Counted from the first letter of the stretch, positions 54,307 to 63,671 are shown. The stretch: 64,000 nucleotides of DNA from PALSA-693 sp963780345 (GCA_963780345.1 CAWABU010000002.1:558001-622000); one strand, 5' to 3'. Numbers and translations: made by a program. Notes: a model not told the origin generated them from the letters alone.

Positions 54307-55173
54307 TCAGACGAATTCGGCGCGGTACTCTTGAAGGAATTCGGCCACAGAGCGTGGGGGGCGGCTCGTGATCTGCTGGAAGGTGCCGGTCGTGTAGTCG
54401 TTCTCATCGGCGAGGATCGCCCACTCGCGTGTGATGAGCAGTTCAGCCGAGCCCGCCGGAACCCCGGCCCCGGTCAGTCGCTCAAGGAACTGCCGCTCGG
54501 TCGCGACCCGGAAGGTGACGGGCTCACCAAGTTCCGCCGAAAGCAGCTCGAGTGACTCCGGCCAGGACATGGGCACCGGTCCCGTCAGATCGTGGTGGGC
54601 GCCCCACAGCGCCGGGTCGGTGAGCACCCGCAGACCGGCCTCAGCCGCGTCGCGATGGTCGATCAAGGCCATACGGCCACTGCCGGCAAGACCCGTCCAG
54701 GTGCGCGAGGCACGCACCTCCGGCGCCGCGGCGAGCAGCGACGCCGAGAAGATCGCGGGGCGGATCGTCGAGTACGGCAGGTCGGTCGAGGTGGCAAACT
54801 GGTCGATGCTGTAGTGGGCTCGCTGGTTTATGCCCAGTGAGTCCGCGGAGGCGTTGAGCACTGATAGCCGGGTGACCTGCGCGATCGAGGAGATCCTGGC
54901 GGCGGCGTTGATCGCGATCCTCTGCAGGACGCCCTCGACCCCGATAGATCCCATCGCGATAAACGCCGTGCGGATCCCTTGAAGTGCTTCGATAAGGTCG
55001 CGCCAGTCGTCCAGGCGGGTAGGGCGGATGTGCAGCCCGGCGGATTCACCGAAGGCGTTGCGAGCTTTGCCGGGGTCGCGAACGAGCGCCGTGACAACAT
55101 CGCCGCGCGCCAGTAGGCCGCGTACGATCTCGCTGCCGACGCGGCCGGTGGCGCCGATCACTGCAGAGGTCAT
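54307..55173 (-). CDS. NmrA-like NAD(P)-binding protein
   Basis: A 288-residue atypical short-chain dehydrogenase. The nucleotide motif is IGATGRVGSEIV at residues 6-17; LARGDVVTALVRDPGKA and YSTIRPAIF follow. The Tyr-x3-Lys catalytic pair is absent, as in NmrA/QorB redox-sensing members. ATG at 55173 follows aaaggag. It converges with the esterase. Function as a redox sensor or reductase is inferred from the family. Confidence 0.88.
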   Translation of the reverse strand: MTSAVIGATGRVGSEIVRGLLARGDVVTALVRDPGKARNAFGESAGLHIRPTRLDDWRDLIEALQGIRTAFIAMGSIGVEGVLQRIAINAAARISSIAQVTRLSVLNASADSLGINQRAHYSIDQFATSTDLPYSTIRPAIFSASLLAAAPEVRASRTWTGLAGSGRMALIDHRDAAEAGLRVLTDPALWGAHHDLTGPVPMSWPESLELLSAELGEPVTFRVATERQFLERLTGAGVPAGSAELLITREWAILADENDYTTGTFQQITSRPPRSVAEFLQEYRAEFV

Positions 55174-55663
55174 GATGTCTCCTTTCGGTCATGCTCGATC
55201 AGCTGCGCCGCCGACAACACGGCCGCTGCCCTGAAGGCAGCGACCATTGCCCGCTACTTCGGGTTGCGACCAACATTCAGGCCGCGTGTCAAACCAGTCT
55301 CAAATGTACCGTCGCAGTTTGCAAGCGACGGCCTCGCGGTGGGCGGGTGCCGCAGGCAGCGCGGGTCCTGCCCGGCCACGGGCCCTCGACCAGGATCGGG
55401 ACTGAAGCATCCCTACCTGCAGGAGTGGACCGACCGGGTCTGGTAGACCGCGCCGGCCGGCGCCAAGAAGGGCAACTGTACCTCGGGGAGCTGCGGTTTG
55501 CGGCCTTCCATCCAGTTCCTTGCGCCTGGCAACAATGGAGCCTCCCTCAGTCGCCCCGACAAATCTTTCGCTGACAGCGTCATGGCTAGCGCCTCGCTAA
55601 CGGTGGTGCGGCAACCTGAGCCTGCCTTAGACGGCAGGAGAAGAAAGGAAGCGGGAGGTCGCG
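55174..55663. other. intergenic region before the giant gene
   Basis: About 490 bases between divergent genes. A TTGACA sequence on the minus strand near 55290 is a possible -35 element for the NmrA-like gene. No supported gene or strong hairpin was seen. Confidence 0.5.
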
Positions 55664-57217
55664 ATGACCCACAGTGCCGGGCTTGGCCCGTTGTTCGACG
55701 CGGCGGCCGGTGAGACAGAAGACGTGGTGTCATTCGACGGTCGGGCCTCGGCCCTCATCTCACAGTTGCCGTGGGCGGTGCCGCCGAGCGATCCGCGCGT
55801 GTGGGCCCATCGGCGTGAACTTGACCAGACGGTCCGGCGCCTGGCCGAGGAGTACGTGGCCGGGCAGATCCGTGCCGTGGCCTCGACGGGCGAGGCGCTG
55901 CTCCGGCTGGCCGACGATGACTCATTCCGCGCCGCCGCCGACCGCGCCCAGCGGCCGGCCCAGCTCGCCGGACGGGTGCTGCGGCCAGACGGGATTCCCG
56001 CCGAACGCCTGCAGGTGAGCTTCGGCCGTGGCGTCTCCGTGTCGGGTCCGATCCCCACGGCGTTCAGCGCGGCGGACGGTTCGTTCGTGCTGTCGGTGCC
56101 GTCGGACCTGCGGGAGGCGTCGAGTGCCGCGCCGGCGTTGGTGGTAACGGGAGCAATCGGCAGCGAGGTTATCTCGGACGCCCTGGCCGAGCTTCAGCCC
56201 AATGGATTTCTCGGTTCCCTTCGCCTGGCCCGGCAGCTGGACCCGCTGCCGCTGTCACTGCTCGGACGCCTCGAGACCATGGTGCAGAACACCACCTCCC
56301 TGACCGAGCAGGCGCCGCAGCACGCACAGCCGTCCGTGCTGATCGGCGAGGACGAATGCGAGATCGTCTTTCGCAAGGACACCTCGCTGGACCGCTTCCA
56401 GTTCCCGGTGTTCTTCCGGCTCACTGATCCGGCGCTGAGCGAGCCGACACTGGTGTACGGGCCGCGCAAGGGGCACGCCAAAGCCGGCCTTCCGCAGCTA
56501 CCGGTGTACGGGCCCTACTCGCCGGCCACAGCCCTGATGGGTGGAGCCCAGGAGCTCGAGCTGCATCTCGCCGAGCGCGTGCCGATCGATCGTCCCGTGT
56601 CGGTTGACGCGTTCCGCGAAGGGCTCGCCAAAGTAAGGCCCGGGTGGTGGAACGGGGTGCCGATTGCGTCGTCGCTCGCACTTGGATATGTCGTGCAAAT
56701 GGCGCAGCGTTGGACGCCGCTCGGTCTCGCACTCGGTGATCTCGTCTACTCCCTGCCACTCGCGCCCGGCGAGCAGCAGCGCGTTGCGGTCATCGAGCGA
56801 ACGGCGACCTCCACCGTCCTGGAGAGCGAGACACTCGAACAGACCGAGGAACTGAGCTTCAGCGAGCAGGACGACACTTCGACCGCGGCAACCTTTGCCT
56901 CTGCGTACCAGGAGGCCGCAGGCGGCGGCAGCAGCTACGCCAGCGATGCCAGCTCGTTCGCCGCCGCGGCGGCGGGCGGGATCGGCGGCGTGTTCCCGTT
57001 CGGCGCCGCGGGGGGAGGTGTCTCCACCAGCTACGGCAGCGCCCAGGCCAGTGGCCAGACCGAGACGTGGATGTCCGGGACCCGGTCCGCGACATCGGAC
57101 GCGGCCGAGCAAACGCAGCCGCGACCGAACGCCAAGCGGTCGGTCGGCGCCAGGCGGCGCGAACCGGGATGCGGATGGCCACTGCGACAGAGAACGACGC
57201 CGTCACTACCAAAGTGA
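55664..57217 (+). CDS. giant unrecognised protein, N-terminal part
   Basis: From an ATG at 55664 (after gaggtcgcg) the frame gives about 480 sensible residues and then nonsense. Residues 75-150 (LAGRVLRPDGIPAERLQVSF and FSAADGSFVLSVPSD) resemble a carboxypeptidase-regulatory-like beta-sandwich. A Tyr/Pro-rich mid part (LPQLPVYGPYSPATALMGG) follows, then LVYSLPLAPGEQQRVAVIER, then an acidic Gln/Glu stretch and a Gly/Ser/Ala-rich segment (SYASDASSFAAAAAGGIGG). No signal peptide or membrane helix. The sense passes into the next frame near 57110, so this and the following feature probably form one protein of about 1,500 residues. Confidence 0.75.
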   Translation: MTHSAGLGPLFDAAAGETEDVVSFDGRASALISQLPWAVPPSDPRVWAHRRELDQTVRRLAEEYVAGQIRAVASTGEALLRLADDDSFRAAADRAQRPAQLAGRVLRPDGIPAERLQVSFGRGVSVSGPIPTAFSAADGSFVLSVPSDLREASSAAPALVVTGAIGSEVISDALAELQPNGFLGSLRLARQLDPLPLSLLGRLETMVQNTTSLTEQAPQHAQPSVLIGEDECEIVFRKDTSLDRFQFPVFFRLTDPALSEPTLVYGPRKGHAKAGLPQLPVYGPYSPATALMGGAQELELHLAERVPIDRPVSVDAFREGLAKVRPGWWNGVPIASSLALGYVVQMAQRWTPLGLALGDLVYSLPLAPGEQQRVAVIERTATSTVLESETLEQTEELSFSEQDDTSTAATFASAYQEAAGGGSSYASDASSFAAAAAGGIGGVFPFGAAGGGVSTSYGSAQASGQTETWMSGTRSATSDAAEQTQPRPNAKRSVGARRREPGCGWPLRQRTTPSLPK

Positions 57218-60162
57218 TCACCAACCACAACAAGACCCGCGCCCTGACCATGCAGTACTGGGAAGTGCTGCGCCTGTACGACGTGACCACGGCGGTGGAC
57301 GGGGTCACCCTGGTTTGCTTGGTGCCGCTGGACCTGATCCGCTTCCTGCCGGCCGGCCACCCTCCCGATCTGCAGCAGGCTCCACCAGACCGGGCCGCAG
57401 TGCTGTCGCGGTACGGCGAATTGCTCAAGGACGCCGACGTGCTCACCCGCGTGCTGCCGCCCCGCTACCGGCAAGGACTGGCGCTGATCACGGAGTTCGC
57501 GGCCGACCCCAACTCGACCGTACAAACCGGCTCGGACCCCGCCGAAGACGTGCTGAGTCTGAGCCTGCGCGGCTCGTTTCTGCCTATCGAGGATCTCTAC
57601 GTCACGGTGGTCTCCAGGAGCGGGCTGCGCGCTGGCCCGGTCCCGCTCGCGCCACCGGCAGGTCTGACGCCCATACCTGGAACGGTGATGACCGATGCGG
57701 ACAATGCGTTCGGTAGCGAGGCGGAGCTCTTCGGGTATCTTCGTGCCCGACGGGCCGACGACGATGTCGAGCTGACCGGCGAGTTGGTGCTGCCAGGATC
57801 GATCCCTCGGCAGGATGTGGTCGGGTTCGAGCTCTCCCGGCGCTTCCGACGCCTCGACTACCACTACCTGCCTCCGGTGGTGCGTGACATCGCCGTGGCC
57901 GAGTCGCTGCTCAATGGCGACGTCGACCTCGGTACCGCACTTGCGGATCTGACCCGCAAGCCTTCGAAGACGGCCTCCTACCAGCCCAACCGACTCGACG
58001 CGGAGCTGGGTGGCCCCCGTTTGAAGTCCTTCTCCGTAGTGATCCCGGCGCCGCCGAATCCCCAGTCGACGTCCAGCCCGGCACCGCTGCCCAGCGTCGT
58101 CTTCGCCAACGCGACCTGGGGAAGCATGGTGCAGCTGTCACGCAACCCGCTTCCCGTTGCATCGCGCGTGATCCCGCCGGTGCTGGGCTACAGCGCAGTA
58201 CTGGAAATCGAGAAGACATTGCAGTGGGCGGTCCGTAACACCATGACTTGCAGTCTGGCGGTGTACGCGTCACTCACTGCCGAAGAGCGCGCCGTCCTGC
58301 TGGAGCGCTACGAGATTCAGCTCCCACCGGACGAGGAGGGGAACATCGTCGGGGTTCCGCTGCTGTCGTGCGTTACTAACAACGCGCTGGGCTGGTTCGG
58401 CAACGCCATGGCGCTGCCGTTCCAGATCCCGGTCGCGGTCACCGCCGCCACGACCAAACGCGATCCACAGACGCATGAGGTGATCCGCCGCGGCCTGACC
58501 ACGGGTGACATTCAGGCCGCGCTGACCCGATTCCACACCGACGGCTTCGACCCGCCCCGCTCGACCATCGCCCTGCCGACCAAGGGCGTCCTCGGGGAGG
58601 CGGTCCTGGGCCACTGCCCAGCGGCGGAGACGATCGACCTCACCCGGTTCTGGAACTGGCAGGATTCTCCCGGCGACGCGGCCACCGACATTTCCCCGGT
58701 CACGGTGCCCACCGACTCGCTCACAGCCGGCCTGGCGGCGCCATCCAGCCTCGCCGGAATGAGTCCGATCTTCAACAACTTCAGCACCACCCCGGCGACT
58801 CCGGACTCCTCGCTCGCCGCCACCGTCGCCCAAACGGCGGGCGCCCAAGCACCGTTCGATGTCGCCGCGCTCACCAACGCCGGACCACTCACCGGCGTGA
58901 TCGGGCAAACACTCACCTCCGCCGAGTCGGCGCGCGCCGACGCCCTGAACTCGGCCACGCAGATCGCGACCAAGGCGATCGATGCTGCGACGGCGATCTC
59001 CACCGGGGGTGCGAAAGACACCGGGACGAATCCGCCCATGGCCAACCCGCCCACGAGTGGTCCCGCAGGAATCGGTTCTACCGGCTCGGCCGGGCCGGGC
59101 GCAGGCTCCGACACAGGCGGACCAGGCGACGCCAGGTCTGGAGCGGTCGTGCCTGGCATGCCCGGCTTGATCCCGGGCGACCCGATGGCGATCTACTTCA
59201 ACTTCGACGACGCGCACCTCGTGGACACCCCCGCTGACCTGGGCGGACTACAGTTGAACGCCCTGAATTTGATCGCCTACTGGGCGCAGGGCAAGGCGAA
59301 ATCGATTTCTGTGACGGGATTTGCCTCCCCGGAGGGAGAGGAAAACCACAACGCCACCCTGGCCCAGGACCGGGCCATCGCCGTGGCGAGCTACCTGAAG
59401 GAGCAATTGGACGGGGTAGGCATCCTTACCCTGAATGGCGGAACCCTGGACGGCGATCCTGAGGACTACCCGAAGCTTCGTCGAGCTGATGTCAAGGTCC
59501 TCGAATGGCTGCCCGGCGTCACGTTCGACCCGGACATGGACTACTGGCCTGATGTTCCGCCCGGTGTCGGTGACGGCTCGGGCCCGGGCCACACAAGTGA
59601 CCAGCCCGGATCGGGTGACCAGCCCGGATCGGGTGACCAGCCCGGATCGGGTGACGCCTCGGGCCAGCCGGGATCGGATGACCAGCCCGGATCGGGTGAC
59701 GCCTCGGGCCAGCCTGGCTCGGGCAACCAACCGGGCCCGGGTAGTGAGCCCAACTTCCCGGGCGTGGACGCAAACAACCCACTGCCGATCTACTTCGACA
59801 TCGACGAAGCCGCCCTTGTCGACGAAACCGCCGACGGCTTCGCGACCGGGCAGCATGCTTTGCTGGATGCGTTCGCATCCAACGCTACGCCGCTGGCCAC
59901 CGAGATCGCCGTCCGTGGGTTCGCCGCACCGGACGACGACCTCGAGGGCAACGCCACGCTGACAATGGATCGGGCCAACACCGTCGCGAACTACCTGCGA
60001 CCAAAATTCTCCCGCCACATGGATTTCTGGGCGGACAACGGCGGGAAGCTTCCCGGGGCTCCGGATCAGTTCCCGCGGCTACGCCGGGTTGAGGTGTACA
60101 TCGACCAGGAGTTCGTCCCGATGGAACCTCCTACCACACCGAGTCTGAGGAGCACGCCATGA
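57067..60162 (+). CDS. giant unrecognised protein, C-terminal part with two OmpA-like domains
   Basis: Sense begins near 57115 (AATERQAVGRRQAARTGMRM) and continues VTTKVITNHNKTRALTMQYW, EVLRLYDV. Residues 35-600 belong to no family I recognise. Around residues 709-811 and 906-1013 are two OmpA-like domains: IYFNFDDAHLVD...GFASPEGEENHNATLAQDRA and IYFDIDEAALVD...GFAAPDDDLEGNATLTMDRA, each ending RRxxV. Between them lies a linker of DQPGSG repeats. An internal ATG at 57169 is the nearest possible independent start. The stop overlaps the next gene by 4 bases. OmpA-like domains usually bind peptidoglycan, but no export signal is seen. Confidence 0.78.
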   Translation: MDVRDPVRDIGRGRANAAATERQAVGRRQAARTGMRMATATENDAVTTKVITNHNKTRALTMQYWEVLRLYDVTTAVDGVTLVCLVPLDLIRFLPAGHPPDLQQAPPDRAAVLSRYGELLKDADVLTRVLPPRYRQGLALITEFAADPNSTVQTGSDPAEDVLSLSLRGSFLPIEDLYVTVVSRSGLRAGPVPLAPPAGLTPIPGTVMTDADNAFGSEAELFGYLRARRADDDVELTGELVLPGSIPRQDVVGFELSRRFRRLDYHYLPPVVRDIAVAESLLNGDVDLGTALADLTRKPSKTASYQPNRLDAELGGPRLKSFSVVIPAPPNPQSTSSPAPLPSVVFANATWGSMVQLSRNPLPVASRVIPPVLGYSAVLEIEKTLQWAVRNTMTCSLAVYASLTAEERAVLLERYEIQLPPDEEGNIVGVPLLSCVTNNALGWFGNAMALPFQIPVAVTAATTKRDPQTHEVIRRGLTTGDIQAALTRFHTDGFDPPRSTIALPTKGVLGEAVLGHCPAAETIDLTRFWNWQDSPGDAATDISPVTVPTDSLTAGLAAPSSLAGMSPIFNNFSTTPATPDSSLAATVAQTAGAQAPFDVAALTNAGPLTGVIGQTLTSAESARADALNSATQIATKAIDAATAISTGGAKDTGTNPPMANPPTSGPAGIGSTGSAGPGAGSDTGGPGDARSGAVVPGMPGLIPGDPMAIYFNFDDAHLVDTPADLGGLQLNALNLIAYWAQGKAKSISVTGFASPEGEENHNATLAQDRAIAVASYLKEQLDGVGILTLNGGTLDGDPEDYPKLRRADVKVLEWLPGVTFDPDMDYWPDVPPGVGDGSGPGHTSDQPGSGDQPGSGDQPGSGDASGQPGSDDQPGSGDASGQPGSGNQPGPGSEPNFPGVDANNPLPIYFDIDEAALVDETADGFATGQHALLDAFASNATPLATEIAVRGFAAPDDDLEGNATLTMDRANTVANYLRPKFSRHMDFWADNGGKLPGAPDQFPRLRRVEVYIDQEFVPMEPPTTPSLRSTP
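59599..59740 (+). repeat. 18-base tandem repeats coding a Gly-Ser-Asp-Gln-Pro linker
   Basis: Unit gaccagcccggatcgggt occurs three times in perfect tandem from 59599, then alternates with gacgcctcgggccagccg variants. It encodes repeated DQPGSG and DASGQPGS, a flexible acidic linker between the two OmpA-like domains. The unit is a multiple of three bases, so copy number can vary without breaking the frame. Confidence 0.92.
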
Positions 60163-61154
60163 CCGATATCACCGGCCCCAGCCAGGCTGCTGTCGACGGG
60201 TTGCTGGCAGCCCTGACCGACACCATCAAGAGCGCCACGTCCCCGCAAGTCCAGGCGGGACAGGCTCTCCTGCTTCGCCGGCTGGCGCTGGCAGGGGACG
60301 TCATCCCCTCCCGTCTGCCCGCGCCCCGGAACGTCACCGAGATCGGCGGCTATCTCAACTTGGTGACGCGGCTCGGCCGCGACGACCTGCGCACCCAGAT
60401 GCTGACGGCCGTGCTGGGCGTTGCTGGCCCCAGTCCACTGGCCGGGTGGGAGCGGCCGGCGCCGCAACTCCCGCTGGTGGCGGTGGCGAATGACCGTCCG
60501 TCCGGTGGGAGCGGCTCGTCCGTGAGCGCCGCGGTGTACGTCCGGACCGACCTGGCCGAAGGACTGATCTCGGCCCAGAACGGCATTCATGCCGCCGGCG
60601 GCCTTCTGCCGTTATGGTCGCCTCCGCCCGCGCTCCCGGCTGCGTCACCCGGCGTGGCCAGTGCGGCGGTGCCCGACCCGCTGCTCTATCTCGGCCGCAC
60701 CCTGTGGATTGCGCCGGCCGCCGCACTCATCGATCCCGAGACCGACCCCGTCGTGGTCGGCCGCACCGCGGCGGACCCCGGTACCGGTTACCGGCTGGCT
60801 GTGCGGGTCAATAGCAACACACCTGGCGCACCACCCGCCGACTGGACGGCGCTGCAATGGGATCAAGGGAGCGGCGCCACGGTGGACCTTCACCTCGGCA
60901 CGGCGGAACTGCTGGCCCTGGACCAGGCGCTGGCCCCCGCCGGGTACGCCCCGCCCTCGTCAATCGACCGTCCCCAGAGCCGTACCGACTACACGTGGGC
61001 GAGACTGGTCAATGCCGCAGGTCTCCTGCCCGGCGTCACGCGCCTTTATGACGAGCTTTCCCTTGTCTACTCCGCGGCCACTATCGCCAGCAGCGTCTTT
61101 GCGGTGATGGCGGACTGGGTCTGGGACGGCATCGCGTTTTCACCCAGGACGTAA
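60159..61154 (+). CDS. unrecognised protein coupled to the giant gene
   Basis: A 331-residue frame starting ATG at 60159, overlapping the giant gene's stop by 4 bases (ATGA). The N-terminal 120 residues are helical (AAVDGLLAALTDTIKSATSP, GGYLNLVTRLGRDDLRTQM). The middle is Pro/Ala/Ser-rich, then a beta-rich part (PLLYLGRTLWIAPAAALIDPE) and a C-terminal stretch ending YSAATIASSVFAVMADWVWD. No signal peptide or clear membrane anchor. No family recognised. Coupling implies that it works with the giant protein, perhaps as a partner subunit. Confidence 0.75.
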   Translation: MTDITGPSQAAVDGLLAALTDTIKSATSPQVQAGQALLLRRLALAGDVIPSRLPAPRNVTEIGGYLNLVTRLGRDDLRTQMLTAVLGVAGPSPLAGWERPAPQLPLVAVANDRPSGGSGSSVSAAVYVRTDLAEGLISAQNGIHAAGGLLPLWSPPPALPAASPGVASAAVPDPLLYLGRTLWIAPAAALIDPETDPVVVGRTAADPGTGYRLAVRVNSNTPGAPPADWTALQWDQGSGATVDLHLGTAELLALDQALAPAGYAPPSSIDRPQSRTDYTWARLVNAAGLLPGVTRLYDELSLVYSAATIASSVFAVMADWVWDGIAFSPRT

Positions 61155-61252
61155 AGCGGCGTGGTTGTTTCGGGGTGGAGCACCGATGGGCGCGCGGATC
61201 GCCGTCGCATGCCTCCTTTTGCCCAGCCGGAAAGAGTGGGAGACTGGCGGTC

Positions 61253-61453
61253 ATGCCGATACAGGCTTCGTTCGGTCGGAAATCAACCTTTCGGGTCTAT
61301 AGCGTGAGCGGACAACTACTGGGCTCCCAGGACCTGGAGTCCGACGAGGAAGCCATCGCGTGGGCCCAACGGCTCATCAAGGACGGCCTCTCCGTCGGAC
61401 GTCTGAGCCGAGAACTTACCGCCGGCTTCGGTATGGACATCCCCCTGCCCTGA
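61253..61453 (+). CDS. small unrecognised protein downstream of the giant operon
   Basis: A 66-residue protein from an ATG at 61253: MPIQASFGRKSTFRVYSVSG, then ESDEEAIAWAQRLIKDG and FGMDIPLP. The pattern beta-strand, loop, amphipathic helix suggests a small folded domain. A gggag site lies about 12 bases before the start. It is probably the last gene of the same transcript, about 100 bases after the 331-residue gene. Confidence 0.6.
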   Translation: MPIQASFGRKSTFRVYSVSGQLLGSQDLESDEEAIAWAQRLIKDGLSVGRLSRELTAGFGMDIPLP

Positions 61454-61463
61454 CGGCGCAGAG

Positions 61464-62516
61464 TCAGTAGCCCCGGTGCCGGTCCACCAGGTTGCGCAAC
61501 GGCTGTCCGTCGAGAAACCGCCGCAAGTTGTCGGCGAAGAGGCGTTTGGTCGGTTCGAGGCCAGCCCGGTCGCCCGACCCCGAGATATGCGGCGTCAGGA
61601 TGACCTCAGGAGCGTCGAGGAGCTCTTGACGGGGCGGTCGGCCCGCCAACTCCCCGTCGTAAACGTCGAGCAAGGCCCCTCGCAGCCGGCCCCTGCGAAT
61701 GGCATCGAGCAGCGCGGATTCGTCGACTTCCTCGCCCCGGGCGATGTTGATGAGCACCGCGCCGGGCTTCATGGCCGCGAAAACCTCGCCGTCGATCATC
61801 CCGCGGGTCTCCTCGGTGAGCTGGGAGCACACGACCACGTAGTCGCTCTCGGCCGCCAGGTCCAACAGGCGCGAGGCGGGTAGAAGCAGATCGGCGCCGC
61901 CCGCACCGGACTGAGCCTCGGTCACGCTCCGCCGCGTGCCAATGACGCGCATCCCGACGGATCGGCCCAACCGGGCCACCTCCTGGCCAATGCCACCAAG
62001 TCCCACCACCCCGAGTGTCGCCCCGGCGACGCTCGTCAGGTCATAGCCCTCACGGCGGAGCGGTTCGCCGGCGGGCCGGTGCAGGGCAGTGTGCAGACCT
62101 CGCCCAAAATGGAAGACGCCGGCCATGACGAATTCGGCGATCGCCGTAACAGCAACGGCACCTCGGCTCGAGGTCAGCGGCACCGACGACGCCCAGAGAT
62201 CGGATTGCAGCAGGTTCGACACTCCGGCCTGGGTGTGGTGGGCCCACCCGAGCGACGCGGCCCGGTTGGCCAGGCGGGGCGGGACTGGATACCCGACCAG
62301 GAGGACCTCCGCTTCGGCCAGAATCCGATCCCGCTCGGCCCGGGAAGGCGCGCCGGTCGGGATGGGCCCGCTGGCCCGGCCTTGCTCGACGAGTTCAGCG
62401 CCAAACACCAGATTCCCGTCGAGCACCCGGACCCGGGCGTCAACCTCACTGACGTAGCTGAGGTCCGGCCCGAGCTGGGGCGCCATCACCAGAACTTTCA
62501 CCGACGACGACGCCAT
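61464..62516 (-). CDS. D-isomer-specific 2-hydroxyacid dehydrogenase
   Basis: A 350-residue NAD(P)-dependent enzyme. The Rossmann motif GVVGLGGIGQEVARL, the substrate Arg in INIARGEEVDE and the catalytic His in VILTPHISGSGD are present; the Glu is expected near ALLDVYDGE. Met at 62516 (MASSSVKVLVMAP) is chosen; the upstream in-frame ATG at 62600 is less likely. The fold suits glyoxylate/hydroxypyruvate or phosphoglycerate substrates. It converges on the small protein at 61253-61453. Confidence 0.9.
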   Translation of the reverse strand: MASSSVKVLVMAPQLGPDLSYVSEVDARVRVLDGNLVFGAELVEQGRASGPIPTGAPSRAERDRILAEAEVLLVGYPVPPRLANRAASLGWAHHTQAGVSNLLQSDLWASSVPLTSSRGAVAVTAIAEFVMAGVFHFGRGLHTALHRPAGEPLRREGYDLTSVAGATLGVVGLGGIGQEVARLGRSVGMRVIGTRRSVTEAQSGAGGADLLLPASRLLDLAAESDYVVVCSQLTEETRGMIDGEVFAAMKPGAVLINIARGEEVDESALLDAIRRGRLRGALLDVYDGELAGRPPRQELLDAPEVILTPHISGSGDRAGLEPTKRLFADNLRRFLDGQPLRNLVDRHRGY

Positions 62517-62663
62517 CGTCGCCAACCGTACCGCCTGGCCACTGGCCCCTCGGCCGCCCTTCGAATCCACGTCTTGAGGCCTCGAGGGATCGATGCGCAC
62601 GCCGGCCGAGGCGCATGTGATGATCCCTCAGCGGTTCGGCCGCGTGGCGTACCATTCCCGGTC

Positions 62664-62963
62664 GTGGGCTGGGTCGGCGACCAACTGACCGTATGGAAAA
62701 AGCTTCGCCAGAGGGCCGGTGTGCCGTACCGCCCGGTCACCGTCGCGGGTATCACCCATCGGCTGATCTGGCTCGATCGGCGCCCTGGCTACCGGATCCG
62801 CTGCTCCTGTGGTTGGGCGGATTCCAGGGTCCGCTGGACCGGGAGGCGGGCCATGCAGGTCGGCAAAGCGCACATCCGTTCGGCCCGATCCTCGGCCCGA
62901 CGTCGGGCCAAGAGCAGGCCCCTGGTACCACGACGCCGCCCGATTCGATCGCCGGAGCACTGA
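62664..62963 (+). CDS. small basic protein with CSCGW motif
   Basis: About 99 residues from a GTG at 62664. YRIRCSCGWADSRVRWTGRR is like a short zinc-ribbon-like motif (CxCGW) found in many small actinobacterial proteins, followed by AMQVGKAHIRSAR. The last 25 residues are Arg-rich. There is no clear ribosome site, so the start is uncertain. Function unknown. Confidence 0.5.
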   Translation: MGWVGDQLTVWKKLRQRAGVPYRPVTVAGITHRLIWLDRRPGYRIRCSCGWADSRVRWTGRRAMQVGKAHIRSARSSARRRAKSRPLVPRRRPIRSPEH

Positions 62964-63159
62964 GGCTCCAAATCCCCAGCAATATCCACAAGCTTTCCTC
63001 TGGCCGTCCGGGAAGGGTTGTGTTTTCATCAACTGACATCGAGACCGAGGCTGACGGCACCGAAAGGAAAACGTTCGGCCTGGCGGTAGCAGGGATGGCC
63101 CCGGAGTTCCGGGACCATCCCTGGCTGCCCGTTGCCGGCCGACCGAAGGAGGTATACCA

Positions 63160-63354
63160 GTGGCGTCTTTCGCGGTGATGCTCCGTTCGAAGCCGACGAT
63201 CCTCGAATCCATCCTTCTCATGGTCGACGAGCGCCGGGACGCGGAAGAGATCGCGGTCGAACTACGGCGCAAGGGCCATCAGGTAGACGTGCGCGAGGTC
63301 ACCTTGCCGTTGACGGCCGACTCACTCCGGCCGGCAACTCCGATCGGCGAATAG
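63160..63354 (+). CDS. small unrecognised protein
   Basis: A 64-residue frame with GTG at 63160, placed 7 bases after a strong ggagg. It reads ASFAVMLRSKPTILESILLM, then RRDAEEIAVELRRKGHQVDV, an amphipathic helix and strand layout. No family recognised. The good ribosome site argues for a real gene. Confidence 0.65.
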   Translation: MASFAVMLRSKPTILESILLMVDERRDAEEIAVELRRKGHQVDVREVTLPLTADSLRPATPIGE

Positions 63355-63671
63355 GCGGCCGCGCTCCTGGACCGCCGGGTCGGACCTGCGATGTCTCGTC
63401 CGCCGTCGACGGTCCGTCTCGGACCGGAGACGATTCCCGTCAAGGTACTGGTGAGCACTGAAATGTAGTGGAACGCCTTGTCGGGGCGGGCCCTGATGTG
63501 GGGCCACAGAAACTCTGACGGGTTCTGCCAAGGTCTATCCTGGCGTCACCCCGACGAACCGCGGCCATCGACGTCGACTGACTTCGCCGCCGGTTGTTCC
63601 CCTCCCGGGCTCGATGTATTTTTGCCGGGCCGAGGCGCTCAGGTTCCTGTGCAGACTGTCCGTTGGCCGCA
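63355..63671. other. intergenic region without a supported gene
   Basis: About 315 bases with only short, weak frames. Nothing recognisable was found. Confidence 0.45.

Noticed and set aside
59599..59740. CRISPR-like array
   Set aside because: Units are contiguous with no spacers and keep the reading frame; it is a protein linker repeat.
62079..62663. 195-codon upstream extension of the CSCGW protein
   Set aside because: Antisense to the 2-hydroxyacid dehydrogenase and without family features.
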